Source: Bog-375 sp049698695
GTDB lineage: Bacteria; Acidobacteriota; Terriglobia; Bryobacterales; Bryobacteraceae
Length of the DNA: 64,000 nucleotides
Reading direction: 5' to 3'
NCBI GenBank assembly: GCA_049698695.1
Contig: JBAVYH010000034.1
Span: 62,001 to 126,000 of the forward strand
In this document: positions 25,029 through 33,656 of the stretch, piece by piece
Layout of the letters: every line of letters starts with the position of its first letter
How positions within the stretch are numbered: the stretch's first letter is position 1
Position numbers and translations under genes: made by a program
The notes under the pieces: model-generated
Databases searched by the model: none
What the model saw: only the letters and a program-made list of their open reading frames with translations
Told to the model about the DNA's origin: nothing

Positions 25029-25048
25029 GGGCCGGGCGTGCCCGGCCC
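25029..25048. repeat. Family E palindrome, second copy
   Basis: GGGCCGGGC (25029-25037), GT, GCCCGGCCC (25040-25048). Read on the minus strand it starts with GTAGGGG like copy 1, and it abuts the stop codon of the cobA-hemD fusion gene. Confidence 0.75.
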
Positions 25049-26527
25049 CTACAGCGTTTTTAAGATCGCCTCCACCATCCCGTCGATGGTGAAGGTTGGT
25101 GCTTCCACTGTGACTTGGATGCCTAAGTCGCGGGCGGTCTTGGTGGTGACCGGGCCGATGGATGCTACCTTGACTCCTTCCAGCGCGGTGGCACCGGCGG
25201 CGGCCACGAAGTTCTGCACGGTCGAGGAACTGGTGAAGGTGATCCAATCGGGCTTGTGGGCGAAAACTTCGGCGGCGCGGGCGGGCGCGTCTTGGGGCAT
25301 CACGGTGCGGTAGGCCTCCACCACGTCCACCTGAGCGCCGCGCTTCGCCAGTCCCACCGGAACCAGATCGCGCGCCACGGCGGCGCGCGGTAGCAGGATT
25401 CGCTTGCCGGCCAGGTCGTGATCCGCGAAAGCTGCCAGCAGTCCCTCGGCGACATACTCGGCGCCCATCAGGTCGACTTTCAAGTGTAGGTCTTCGATGG
25501 CGGCGCGCGTGGCCGGGCCGATGGCACAGATGCGCGCCCGCAGCGAGCGCCAATCGGTAGCCGAGCCGTCGAGCCTCTCGACGAAACAGCGCACGCCGGT
25601 GGCGCTGGTGAAAATCAGCCAGTCGTAGGCAGCCAGGTTCGCAATCGCGCGGTCGAGCGGCGCCGGGTCGGCGGCGGGCCGGATTTCTATTGTTGGCAGC
25701 TCGATCGCCTGTGCGCCCAATGCCGCCAGCCGCGATGCCAGGGCGTCGGCCTGTTCGCGGGCGCGCGTCACCACGATGCGCTGGCCGAACAGCGGTAGGC
25801 TCTCATACCAGTTCAATTTGTCGCGCAGCCGCACCACTTCGCCCACCACGATGGTGGCGGGCGGCTTCATGCCACGCGCGGCAATCAACCCGGGCAGCGT
25901 CGCCAGCGTGCCGGTAACGGTCGCCTGGTCCGGCCGCGTGGCCCAGCGCACCGCCATCACCGGCGTATCCGGCGCGCGGCCACTCGCAATCAGCGCGCGG
26001 GCGATTTCCGCAAACGTGGTCAGCCCCATGAAGATCACCAGCGTTTCGGCCTGCCCCAGCTTGCCCCAATCGATCGCGTCCACCGCGTGGCCGGTCACGA
26101 ATGTTACCGCCGACGTGTGTTCGCGATGGGTGAGCGGAACCCCGGAATAAGCGGCCAGCCCAAGCGGCGTGGTGACGCCTGGCACAACCTCGAAGGGAAT
26201 ACCGGCCGCGGCCAGCGCTTCCGCCTCCTCGCCGCCGCGCCCGAACAGAAACGGATCGCCGCCCTTGAGCCGCGCCACGGTGAGGCCGCGGCGGACGCGG
26301 TCGATCAGCATGGCACAGATTTCATCCTGCGAAAACGCGTGCACCGATTTTTTCTTGCCCACATACAGCCGCTCGGCGTGTGTGGGCGCGAGAGCGAGCA
26401 GCGCATCGGGCGCCAGGTGGTCATAGAGGATGGCATCGGCCTGTTCGAGGATGCGGCGCCCCTTAACGGTAATCAATTCCGGATCGCCCGGCCCGGCGCC
26501 GATGAGATAGACCTTGGCGGCTGTCAC
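25049..26527 (-). CDS. cobA-hemD: Fused uroporphyrinogen-III C-methyltransferase / uroporphyrinogen-III synthase
   Basis: A bifunctional 492-aa enzyme at the branch point of tetrapyrrole synthesis. The N-terminal half (1 to about 245) is a SUMT methyltransferase giving precorrin-2 for siroheme and B12 (GAGPGDPELIT, GGDPFLFGRGGEE, TFVTGH). The C-terminal half (about 255-490) is HemD, which closes hydroxymethylbilane to uroporphyrinogen III (IVVTRAREQADALASRL, FTSATGVRCFVE, FTSSSTVQNF, SIGPVTTKTARDLG). The GTG at 26527 is preferred because AAAGGTGA lies 4 nt before it. It ends the hemX-hemA-hemC operon after a 168-nt repeat-containing gap. A supply of siroheme would serve the nitrite/sulfite reductase. 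Confidence 0.94.
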   Translation of the reverse strand: MTAAKVYLIGAGPGDPELITVKGRRILEQADAILYDHLAPDALLALAPTHAERLYVGKKKSVHAFSQDEICAMLIDRVRRGLTVARLKGGDPFLFGRGGEEAEALAAAGIPFEVVPGVTTPLGLAAYSGVPLTHREHTSAVTFVTGHAVDAIDWGKLGQAETLVIFMGLTTFAEIARALIASGRAPDTPVMAVRWATRPDQATVTGTLATLPGLIAARGMKPPATIVVGEVVRLRDKLNWYESLPLFGQRIVVTRAREQADALASRLAALGAQAIELPTIEIRPAADPAPLDRAIANLAAYDWLIFTSATGVRCFVERLDGSATDWRSLRARICAIGPATRAAIEDLHLKVDLMGAEYVAEGLLAAFADHDLAGKRILLPRAAVARDLVPVGLAKRGAQVDVVEAYRTVMPQDAPARAAEVFAHKPDWITFTSSSTVQNFVAAAGATALEGVKVASIGPVTTKTARDLGIQVTVEAPTFTIDGMVEAILKTL

Positions 26528-26558
26528 GAAATCACCTTTGTGATCGTCGAGTAACAAG

Positions 26559-26615
26559 CGCTCCCTAACGGTCGCGGCTCCGATGTGTGTTCAGAGCCGC
26601 GACCGTCAGGGAGCG
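26559..26615. repeat. Family C long inverted repeat between hemC and cobA-hemD
   Basis: Two 22-bp arms (26559-26580 and 26594-26615) are complementary except for one position, with a 13-nt loop. Key words are CGCTCCCT, GGTCGCGGCTC and GAGCCGCGACCGT. The repeat lies inside the operon, so it may lower or separate expression of the last gene. Confidence 0.8.
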
Positions 26616-26695
26616 GTTGCCGCCGCATGGCTCCGTGGCGCAGCCTCGCGCGGCGCCACGTTATCATGACCGAAAAACGGCGCGCCGAATCACTC

Positions 26696-27592
26696 TTACC
26701 CGTACACCGCATCGAGAATTTCCTTTGCCCCGCGGGCCAGCAGATCGGCGCCCAGCCGGCGCCCCACGCCTTCGGCATCGGCCGCGTCGCCCTCCGCTTC
26801 GCCGCGGATCAGCACGCTTCCATCGGGCGAGGCGACCACCGCAATCAAGTGCAGGCGTCCCCCCTCCACCGTGGCGTGCGCGCCAATCGGCACCTGGCAG
26901 CCGCCGCCAAGCGCCGCCAGCAAACCGCGCTCCGCGGCAACCGCCGCGCGCGTTGGCGGATGATCGAGCGGCCTGCATGCTTTCCAACCGGCGCCTCCCG
27001 GGCGCGCTTCAATCGCCAGCGCGCCCTGCCCGACCGCGGAGCACATCGCCGAGGCGGGCAGAATCTCGGCGATCCGGTCTTCCCATCCCAGCCGCTTCAA
27101 TCCCGCGGCGGCCAGCAGAATGGCATCGTACCGGCCTTCGGCGAGCTTGCGCAGCCGCGTATCCAGGTTGCCGCGCACCGGTTCGATTGCGACGTCCGGC
27201 CGCAGCTTGCGCAACTGCGCGGCACGGCGCAGCGAGCTCGTCCCCACGCGGGCACCGGGCGCGAGATCGGCCAGCCGCTTGCCCACCACCGCGTCGCGCG
27301 CATCTTCGCGCTCCGGCACCGCAGCCAACCCCAGCCCGGCGGGCAGCTCGGTGGGCAGGTCTTTCAGGCTGTGCACCGCCAGGTCGGCGCGCCCGTCCAG
27401 CAGCGCTTCTTCAATTTCCTTGGTGAAGAGTCCCTTGCCCCCCACCTGCGCCAGCGGCACATCGGTGATGCGGTCGCCGGTGGTTTTGACGATCTCGATG
27501 CGGCAATCGTGACCCAGCGCGGCGAGCTTCGATTCCACCCAGCGCGCCTGCCACAAAGCGAGCTGCGAGCCGCGCGACGCAATGACCAGCAT
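26696..27592 (-). CDS. hemC: Porphobilinogen deaminase (hydroxymethylbilane synthase)
   Basis: Condenses four porphobilinogen molecules into hydroxymethylbilane. The ATG at 27592 gives 298 aa beginning MLVIASRGSQLALWQARWVE, the family N-terminus, and lies 2 nt after the hemA stop; the long frame running further upstream is an out-of-frame artefact. Substrate-binding stretches include KTTGDRITD, GGKGLFTKEIE, AVHSLKDLP and the Arg-rich GTSSLRRAAQL. The cysteine of GGGCQVPIGAHA carries the dipyrromethane cofactor. The length is near the family mean of about 310. Confidence 0.96.
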   Translation of the reverse strand: MLVIASRGSQLALWQARWVESKLAALGHDCRIEIVKTTGDRITDVPLAQVGGKGLFTKEIEEALLDGRADLAVHSLKDLPTELPAGLGLAAVPEREDARDAVVGKRLADLAPGARVGTSSLRRAAQLRKLRPDVAIEPVRGNLDTRLRKLAEGRYDAILLAAAGLKRLGWEDRIAEILPASAMCSAVGQGALAIEARPGGAGWKACRPLDHPPTRAAVAAERGLLAALGGGCQVPIGAHATVEGGRLHLIAVVASPDGSVLIRGEAEGDAADAEGVGRRLGADLLARGAKEILDAVYG

Positions 27593-27594
27593 CC

Positions 27595-28860
27595 TCAATC
27601 CTGTAAGTGAAACGCCTTGCGAATGGCGGCCACCACGTGCGCGCCATCGGGCTGCGCGGAATGCAGGCGCAGGGCGCTGATCGGCCCGTGGGCGACCTTG
27701 TTGATGATACCGCGGGTGAGCGCCTCCAGCGCTTCCTCCTGCTGCGGGCTGAAGGGCCCGTAGCGGCGGCGCACCTTGTCCAGCTCGCCGGTGCGGATCT
27801 GTTCGAGCTGCTCCTGCAGGCCGACGATGGTGGGCGTGATCTCTGCCACCTTGAGCCGCGCCATTGTGCGGTCCACCTCGTCCGCCACCAGCGCCTCGGC
27901 GCGCTCGGCTTCCTTCATCCGCTCGCGCAGGTTGGCGTTGACCACCTCTTGCAGGTCGTCGATGTCGTAGAGGAAGACGTTGTCGATTTCGTTGACTGAA
28001 GGCTCGATGTTGCGCGGCACTGCGATATCGATCAGGAACATGGGCCGGTTGCGCCGCGCCGCGATCACGCGCTGCATGTCTTCCTTGCGCAGGATGTAGT
28101 GCGGTGCGCCGGAGGAGGCGACCACGATATCCACTTCGGGGAGCATCGACAGGAAGCGCGTGTAATCGACCGGCGTTCCCTGAAACAGCGTGGCCATTTC
28201 CGCGGCCCGCTCCGGCGTGCGGTTGGTGACGAAGACGTGGGAAGCGCCCGACCGGCGCAGATGGCGGGCAGCCAGCTCCGACATTTTGCCCGCGCCCACC
28301 AGCATGATAGTGCGGTTTTCGAGCGAACCGAAAATCTTCCGCGCCAGTTCGACCGCCGCGTAGCTCACCGAAACCGCCATCTGGCCGATGCCGGTTTCCG
28401 AGCGCACCCGCTTGGCCACGCTGAAGGCGCGCGTGTACAATCCGTCCAGCCAGCCGCACAGCGCGCCGCTCGCTTTGGCCGCGGCGTACGCGGTTTTGAG
28501 CTGCCCCAGAATCTGCGGCTCGCCCACCACCATCGAATCCAGGCTGGCTGCCACGCGAAACAGGTGGTGGATGGCCTCGCGCCCCTGGTGCCGGTAAATG
28601 TGCGGCTCGATGGTTTGCGGATTGAGCGCTTTTTGCTCGGTGAGGAAACCGTCGACGATAGCTTGCGGATCGGCGCTGTCTTCGGTGGTGAGGACGATCT
28701 CGACGCGGTTGCAGGTGGAAAGAATCACCGCTTCACTGACGCCTTCACGCGCTTTGAGCGCGCCCAGCACGGCCGGCAGCGATTCCTCCCGGAAGGCCAG
28801 GCACTCGCGCACCTCCACCGGCGCGGTCTTGTGGCTCACTCCCGTCAGCAACAGCTTCAT
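27595..28860 (-). CDS. hemA: Glutamyl-tRNA reductase
   Basis: First committed step of the C5 route: reduces glutamyl-tRNA to glutamate-1-semialdehyde with NADPH. The 421-aa product has the nucleophile in STCNRVEI (cysteine near residue 50), the signature HLFRVAASLDSMVVGEPQILGQ-type region (residues about 98-118), the NADPH domain (IMLVGAGKMSELAARHL) and the C-terminal dimerisation helices. Its ATG (28860) overlaps the hemX stop as ATGA, giving translational coupling. Presence of HemA shows that 5-aminolevulinate comes from glutamate, not glycine. Confidence 0.97.
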   Translation of the reverse strand: MKLLLTGVSHKTAPVEVRECLAFREESLPAVLGALKAREGVSEAVILSTCNRVEIVLTTEDSADPQAIVDGFLTEQKALNPQTIEPHIYRHQGREAIHHLFRVAASLDSMVVGEPQILGQLKTAYAAAKASGALCGWLDGLYTRAFSVAKRVRSETGIGQMAVSVSYAAVELARKIFGSLENRTIMLVGAGKMSELAARHLRRSGASHVFVTNRTPERAAEMATLFQGTPVDYTRFLSMLPEVDIVVASSGAPHYILRKEDMQRVIAARRNRPMFLIDIAVPRNIEPSVNEIDNVFLYDIDDLQEVVNANLRERMKEAERAEALVADEVDRTMARLKVAEITPTIVGLQEQLEQIRTGELDKVRRRYGPFSPQQEEALEALTRGIINKVAHGPISALRLHSAQPDGAHVVAAIRKAFHLQD

Positions 28861-29672
28861 GGCTTCAGCATGCCACCCAGGTGCGCGTGCGCCGCCCAGG
28901 TCAGCGCGGAAAAACCGAGTACGGTCACCGTCATGATGGCCGCCTTGCGGCCGCGCCACCCGGCGGTGACCCGCAGGAATACCAGCGCCAGGTACGTGCC
29001 CCAGGTGAAAAACGAGATGGCGATGGCCGGTTGTCTGATCCAGGCCTCCTTGTGTTCGATGAAGGCCCAGGTGCTGGCGGCGATCACCGCCAGCGTCATC
29101 AGCGTGAAGCCCAGTGCCATGGACTTCCAGATCAGATCGTCCAGCGTGCCCAAAGGGGGCAGCCAGGACAGCTTGCGTGGCTTCTTCGATTTCAGCTCGC
29201 GCTCCTGAAACAGGTACAGCAAGGAGGCGACTGCGGTGAACAGCAGCGCCGCAAACCCGAGCAACACCAGCACGATGTGTACCGTGAGCCAGGCGTCGCG
29301 GACCACCGGGCTGGTCCAGGAATTCACCGGGTTGCCCATCGTCGCCACCAGCGCCATCACGAAGACCAGCGGGAAAATGAACACGCTCAAACTCTCGAGC
29401 CGGTAGCGCCAGTAAATAAACAGGTACAACAGCACAATCAGGAAAGCGCACATGGAAAGCGTTTCGTAGAAATTTGTGATTGGGCAGTGCTGGATGCTGA
29501 AGCCTTCCTCCACGATGGAAACGAAATGGAAGACCGCTCCGAGCCAGAACGCCCCCAGCGCCACGCGGAACAGGTTCTCGCGGTGGCGAACCAGGGTGAG
29601 GATGGCGTGCAGCAGGCCCAGCGAATACAATCCCGCGGCCACGCGCAGCCAGACGACGCTCATATCAGCCAT
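28857..29672 (-). CDS. hemX: HemX/CcsA-family cytochrome c assembly membrane protein
   Basis: A 271-aa protein with eight predicted membrane helices and no signal peptide. The segment WLTVHIVLVLLGFAALLFTA, with its conserved His, and TWGTYLALVFL place it in the CcsA/HemX heme-protein family, but the tryptophan-rich WWD loop of true cytochrome c synthetases is not evident. In Bacillus the gene hemX lies beside hemA and lowers HemA levels; here hemX precedes and overlaps hemA by 4 bp, so the same type of role is likely. The ATG at 29672 is chosen; a second ATG four codons later is possible. A TATACT at 29712-29707 might be its -10 box. Confidence 0.82.
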   Translation of the reverse strand: MADMSVVWLRVAAGLYSLGLLHAILTLVRHRENLFRVALGAFWLGAVFHFVSIVEEGFSIQHCPITNFYETLSMCAFLIVLLYLFIYWRYRLESLSVFIFPLVFVMALVATMGNPVNSWTSPVVRDAWLTVHIVLVLLGFAALLFTAVASLLYLFQERELKSKKPRKLSWLPPLGTLDDLIWKSMALGFTLMTLAVIAASTWAFIEHKEAWIRQPAIAISFFTWGTYLALVFLRVTAGWRGRKAAIMTVTVLGFSALTWAAHAHLGGMLKP

Positions 29673-30129
29673 CGGTAATCCGCTATGCGAAGGAGTCTCG
29701 AAGACCAGTATAACGGAAGCCCGGCGCCAGGGCCTTGTACGGCACTTCCCGGCAGTGAAAGGAGCCGAAAATACAACGTTTGAAACATTAGTAAACAAAC
29801 TTAATTCAGGTGCGGATTTCCCGGAATTGGCGCCCAAATTCGGCGCCAGGGAAAAGAAATCGTCCCGGCTGCGATTGCTGAGGAGTTTCCTGAATCTACT
29901 GATGGGCCAGCACATCGCAGCAGTTCCCGGCCCGCGCACCAGGGCGGCCGGGATTCTCGATTTAGCAATCCTAAATTCACCATTTAGCATATTTGGCTTG
30001 ACCGGACCCGGGAACCAATTTATGTTTCGGATGTATAGTTAGTTTTGCGTGGGCCGGCGGCAGGGGCTCGCTCTCTGCCAAAGTCGGGTTGCGCGAGGAA
30101 GTCGGGCTGAATTTTCAGGGGAGAGGTTT
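29673..30129. other. Divergent intergenic region between hemX and the TonB-dependent receptor
   Basis: A 457-bp region, AT-richer than its surroundings, with no supportable gene. It contains a possible minus-strand -10 box (29707-29712) for hemX and a good plus-strand promoter at 29998-30026. The segment around 29800-29860 has repeated GGCGCC sites but no clear structure. Confidence 0.5.
29998..30026 (+). promoter_or_regulatory. Promoter of the TonB-dependent receptor gene
   Basis: TTGACC (29998-30003) and TATGTT (30021-30026) are separated by exactly 17 bp. The start would be near 30034, giving a leader of about 95 nt before the ATG at 30130. Confidence 0.6.
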
Positions 30130-33100
30130 ATGTTTTTTGCCAGGATCTTCGTCGATCGTAGAGGTGCCGCAGCAGTCCTCTTGTTGATTGCTTTAGCGGC
30201 TTTTGGAGCATTCGCTCCGTGCGCCAGAGCGCAAGCGGTGGCGATCGCGGAACTCGATGGATACGTCACCGACCCGAGCGGCCAAGCTATCGCGGGCGCC
30301 CAGGTGAAAGCGACTGAAGTGGACAAGGGACAGGTCCGCAACACCGTGTCCGATGCTACCGGCCGTTATACGATGCCGGATTTGCCGGTCGGTAACTACC
30401 GGCTGGAGGTCTCGGCAAAAGGTTTTAAGACCTACGTGCAGACCGGCATCATTCTGCAGGTGGCCACCAATGTCACGGTCAATGTGCCGATGCAACTCGG
30501 CTCGGTAACCGAAAGCATCCAGGTGGAAGCCAATTCGGCCATGGTGGAGACCAAGGAGAACTCCGTGGCGCAGGTCATCAACGAGCAGAGCATCGTCGAT
30601 CTGCCCTTGAACGGCCGCAACCCAACCCAGTTGCTGACGCTGACCGGCGCCGGCACCAGCACCATGACCCTCAATGGCGGCGACTTGACCGGCAGCAAAA
30701 ACATCCAGGGATCGAACGGATCGGGCCAGTTCTCGGTGGCCGGATCGCAAGCCAACGGCATCAACTATTTGTTGGACGGCGGCGACAACAACGACCCGTT
30801 CAGCAACGTGAACCTGCCGATCCCCGTTCCCGATTTCATCCAGGAATTCAACGTGCAGACCAACGGCCTGCCGGCCCAATATGGGCTGCATCCCGGCGGC
30901 GTGGTCAACATCGTCACCAAGTCGGGAGCCAATGCCTTCCATGGCGACCTGTTCGACTTTCTGCGCAACGGCGATCTCAATGCCCGGCCGGAGGGCGTCT
31001 TTACCGCCCAGCCGAAGCGCGACAGCTTGAAGCGCAACCAGTTCGGCGGAACCGCCGGCGGCAGAATCATCAGGGACAAGCTGTTCTTCTTCGGCGGGTA
31101 TCAGGGCACGCGGCAGCGTAGCGACCCGTCCGGGAATACCGCCTATGTCCCCACCGCGGCAGTACTAAACGGGGACTTCAGCGTGGTGGACGGAGCCAAA
31201 GCGAACGGCGGCTGCTTGGCTGCGGCCCGGCAGTTGAAGGACCCTTCCGGCCATGCCTATGCGGGCAACCTGATTCCCACTTCCTCGTTTGATCCAGCGG
31301 GGTACAAGCTGGCTTCCAAAGACCTGCCGGTTTCTCCCAGTCCCTGCGGGGCTGTGCAATACGGCTACTTCGCCGACAACCCCGACGACCAGTGGATCGG
31401 CCGCGTGGATTACGTCATCAGTGACAAGCACAGCCTCTACGGGCGCTATTACATATACGACTACCTGGCGCAAGTGCTCTTCGACGGTAGCAATGGTCTG
31501 ACCACCGGGACATCGGGCAACCAGGACCGTTCGGAGACGGCGACCATAGGCGACACCTATACCCTGAACCCCACCGAGGTGAATTCGTTCCATGGCACCT
31601 TCGACCGGCGCCGCGACAATCGCGCCGACGCATCCAACATGTTCAGCCCGAATAGCCTGGGCGTCAATATGTGGGAGGCCCTTCCCAACTACACGCAACT
31701 CGCCGTCAGCGGCTACTCCGGCGGCGGGTTCAACGTCGGCTGCGGCACCTGTGCGCTGGCCACGTTCGACACCAATGTGTATCAGGTGGCGGACGATTTC
31801 ACGTATATCCACGGCCGGCACCAGCTCATGTTCGGCTTCGACGGACGCAAGACCCAGTTCAACTCCGTCAACAACCAGCAGGCGAACGGGCAATTCACAT
31901 TCAACGGCAGCACCACCGGGGACGGAATGGCCGACCTCTTGATTGGCCGCTTCAATGGATTGACCGACGGGAAGGTCATTTCCGATTACATACGCCAGAC
32001 GGTGATCGCCGCCTACGCTCAGGATTCCTTCCACGCAACGTCGCGCCTGACCATTAACTACGGCGTGCGCTGGGAACCTCAGGAGCCGGCCTATGACAAA
32101 TACGGGCGTGGCAACATGTTCAACTGGAGCCTCTTCGAACAGGGCTGGCACAGCTCCGTCTATCCGCAAGCGCCGGCGGGCCTGGTGTTCTATGGCGACA
32201 ACGCGCAGGATCCTTACGGCAAGGCCCTCACCGCGTCCCATTGGGCTACGTTCTCGCCGCGCCTCGGCATTGTGTGGGATCCCAGGGGCGACGGCAAGCA
32301 GACCATTCGCGCCGCCTTTACGCTGATGCACGATACCACTGAGTTGTTCTACCCGGAACGCTGGACCACCAACGCGCCATATGTGTCCTCCCTCTCGCTC
32401 ACCAGCGGGCAGTTCTCCAATCCGTTCGCGAGCTACGTATCGCCGGCCGGGGTGACGGGCGACCCGTTCCCCAGCAACATCGTCTTCCCGGTGGCTGGCG
32501 CGTACGTCAGCATTCCACCCAATGTGGCGCCCACCTATGTGATGCAGTGGAACCTCAGCTACCAGCGCCAGCTTGCCGCCGATTGGCTGGTGACAGCGAA
32601 CTACTTGGGCAACGCCAGCCGGCACATCTGGGGATCGGTGGACGCCAACTATTCGGTTGACGTCCCGGTGAATGGTGCTGCCGCGAGCACTTCCAATACC
32701 AACCAGCGCCGCCTCACCTACCTAGCGAACCCCACAACCGGCCAATATTACGGCGACATCCAGACCACCTCCGACGGCGCTAATGGAGAATACCATGCGC
32801 TGCTGGTTTCGGTGCAACACCGTCTGTCCCATCACATCACCTTCCTGGCCAACTACACCTGGAGTCACTGCGTCAGCGGCTGGGACTTCGCCGGAGAATT
32901 GGCCGGCCCGGTTTTCCAGAATCCCACCGCCATCAACGGCGAGCGAGGCAATTGCGGCTTCGACCACCGGCAGAACTTCAACACCTACCTGGTGATCACC
33001 AGCCCTGGACTGGGCGGCAGCTTTGCCAAGGCGATTACCAAGAACTGGCAGCTTTCGCCCATCGTCGGTATGTTCACCGGCGAACCGATCCAACTTGCCG

Positions 33101-33537
33101 ACGGCAAGGATATCTCTTTGAGCGGCCAGAACCTCGACCGGCCGGAGAATATCGCGCCCAGTAACGTCTATGCGGGCGGGGTGTCTAACGCGGGGAATGG
33201 ATTCACTTGGTTCAACCCGGCGGCGTTTACCTGTAACGGCTCGCCCGTTCCCACCACTTGCACGGTCTTCAGTGGCCAATTCGGCGATGTCGGCCGAGAC
33301 TCCCTTTACGGTCCCGGCTCGATCAACTGGGATATGGCCATATCCAGGCGTTTCGAGTTTAAGGAGCGGTGGAAGCTCGACCTCCGCGCCGACTTGTTCA
33401 ACATCATGAATCACGCCAACTGGGGCAACCCCGGCACTAGCATCTCGTCGAGTGCATCGTTCGGTCAGGTCCTAGGCTTTTACCAGTCAGGTCAGGGGCC
33501 GCGCGAAATCCAGATGGCGTTAAAACTGATGTTCTAA
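30130..33537 (+). CDS. Oar-like TonB-dependent outer-membrane receptor
   Basis: A 1135-aa outer-membrane protein of the type greatly expanded in Acidobacteriota, where members are thought to import oligosaccharides or other large nutrients. It has a signal peptide (LLLIALAAFGAFAPCARAQA), a carboxypeptidase-regulatory-like beta-sandwich at about residues 40-125 (LDGYVTDPSGQAIAGAQV, GRYTMPDLPVGNYRLEV), a plug domain (DLPLNGRNPTQLLTL) and a beta-barrel that ends in the typical C-terminal strand IQMALKLMF with a terminal Phe. The ATG at 30130 follows AGAGG. It stands alone between a promoter and a strong terminator, so it is monocistronic. Substrate unknown; energy would come from TonB-ExbBD. Confidence 0.93.
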   Translation: MFFARIFVDRRGAAAVLLLIALAAFGAFAPCARAQAVAIAELDGYVTDPSGQAIAGAQVKATEVDKGQVRNTVSDATGRYTMPDLPVGNYRLEVSAKGFKTYVQTGIILQVATNVTVNVPMQLGSVTESIQVEANSAMVETKENSVAQVINEQSIVDLPLNGRNPTQLLTLTGAGTSTMTLNGGDLTGSKNIQGSNGSGQFSVAGSQANGINYLLDGGDNNDPFSNVNLPIPVPDFIQEFNVQTNGLPAQYGLHPGGVVNIVTKSGANAFHGDLFDFLRNGDLNARPEGVFTAQPKRDSLKRNQFGGTAGGRIIRDKLFFFGGYQGTRQRSDPSGNTAYVPTAAVLNGDFSVVDGAKANGGCLAAARQLKDPSGHAYAGNLIPTSSFDPAGYKLASKDLPVSPSPCGAVQYGYFADNPDDQWIGRVDYVISDKHSLYGRYYIYDYLAQVLFDGSNGLTTGTSGNQDRSETATIGDTYTLNPTEVNSFHGTFDRRRDNRADASNMFSPNSLGVNMWEALPNYTQLAVSGYSGGGFNVGCGTCALATFDTNVYQVADDFTYIHGRHQLMFGFDGRKTQFNSVNNQQANGQFTFNGSTTGDGMADLLIGRFNGLTDGKVISDYIRQTVIAAYAQDSFHATSRLTINYGVRWEPQEPAYDKYGRGNMFNWSLFEQGWHSSVYPQAPAGLVFYGDNAQDPYGKALTASHWATFSPRLGIVWDPRGDGKQTIRAAFTLMHDTTELFYPERWTTNAPYVSSLSLTSGQFSNPFASYVSPAGVTGDPFPSNIVFPVAGAYVSIPPNVAPTYVMQWNLSYQRQLAADWLVTANYLGNASRHIWGSVDANYSVDVPVNGAAASTSNTNQRRLTYLANPTTGQYYGDIQTTSDGANGEYHALLVSVQHRLSHHITFLANYTWSHCVSGWDFAGELAGPVFQNPTAINGERGNCGFDHRQNFNTYLVITSPGLGGSFAKAITKNWQLSPIVGMFTGEPIQLADGKDISLSGQNLDRPENIAPSNVYAGGVSNAGNGFTWFNPAAFTCNGSPVPTTCTVFSGQFGDVGRDSLYGPGSINWDMAISRRFEFKERWKLDLRADLFNIMNHANWGNPGTSISSSASFGQVLGFYQSGQGPREIQMALKLMF

Positions 33538-33566
33538 ACATTCACCCCACAGCAGATCTCGAATCC

Positions 33567-33597
33567 GGGGGCAGGCACCGAGCCTGCCCCCTTTTTT
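33567..33597 (+). terminator. Rho-independent terminator of the receptor gene
   Basis: GGGGGCAGGC (33567-33576), loop ACCGA, GCCTGCCCCC (33582-33591), then six T. A perfect 10-bp GC stem with a T-run, 30 nt after the stop: the clearest intrinsic terminator in the window. Confidence 0.95.
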
Positions 33598-33656
33598 GTC
33601 TTCCGGGCACCGGAGTGCGGGTCCGCGGGCCCGCTGCGCCATGCGAAAATCGAACC

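Noticed and set aside
27593..28459. N-terminal extension of hemC in one frame for about 290 codons
   Set aside because: This part overlaps hemA in another frame and is Arg/Gly/Ala-rich; the true hemC begins at 27592 directly before MLVIASRG.
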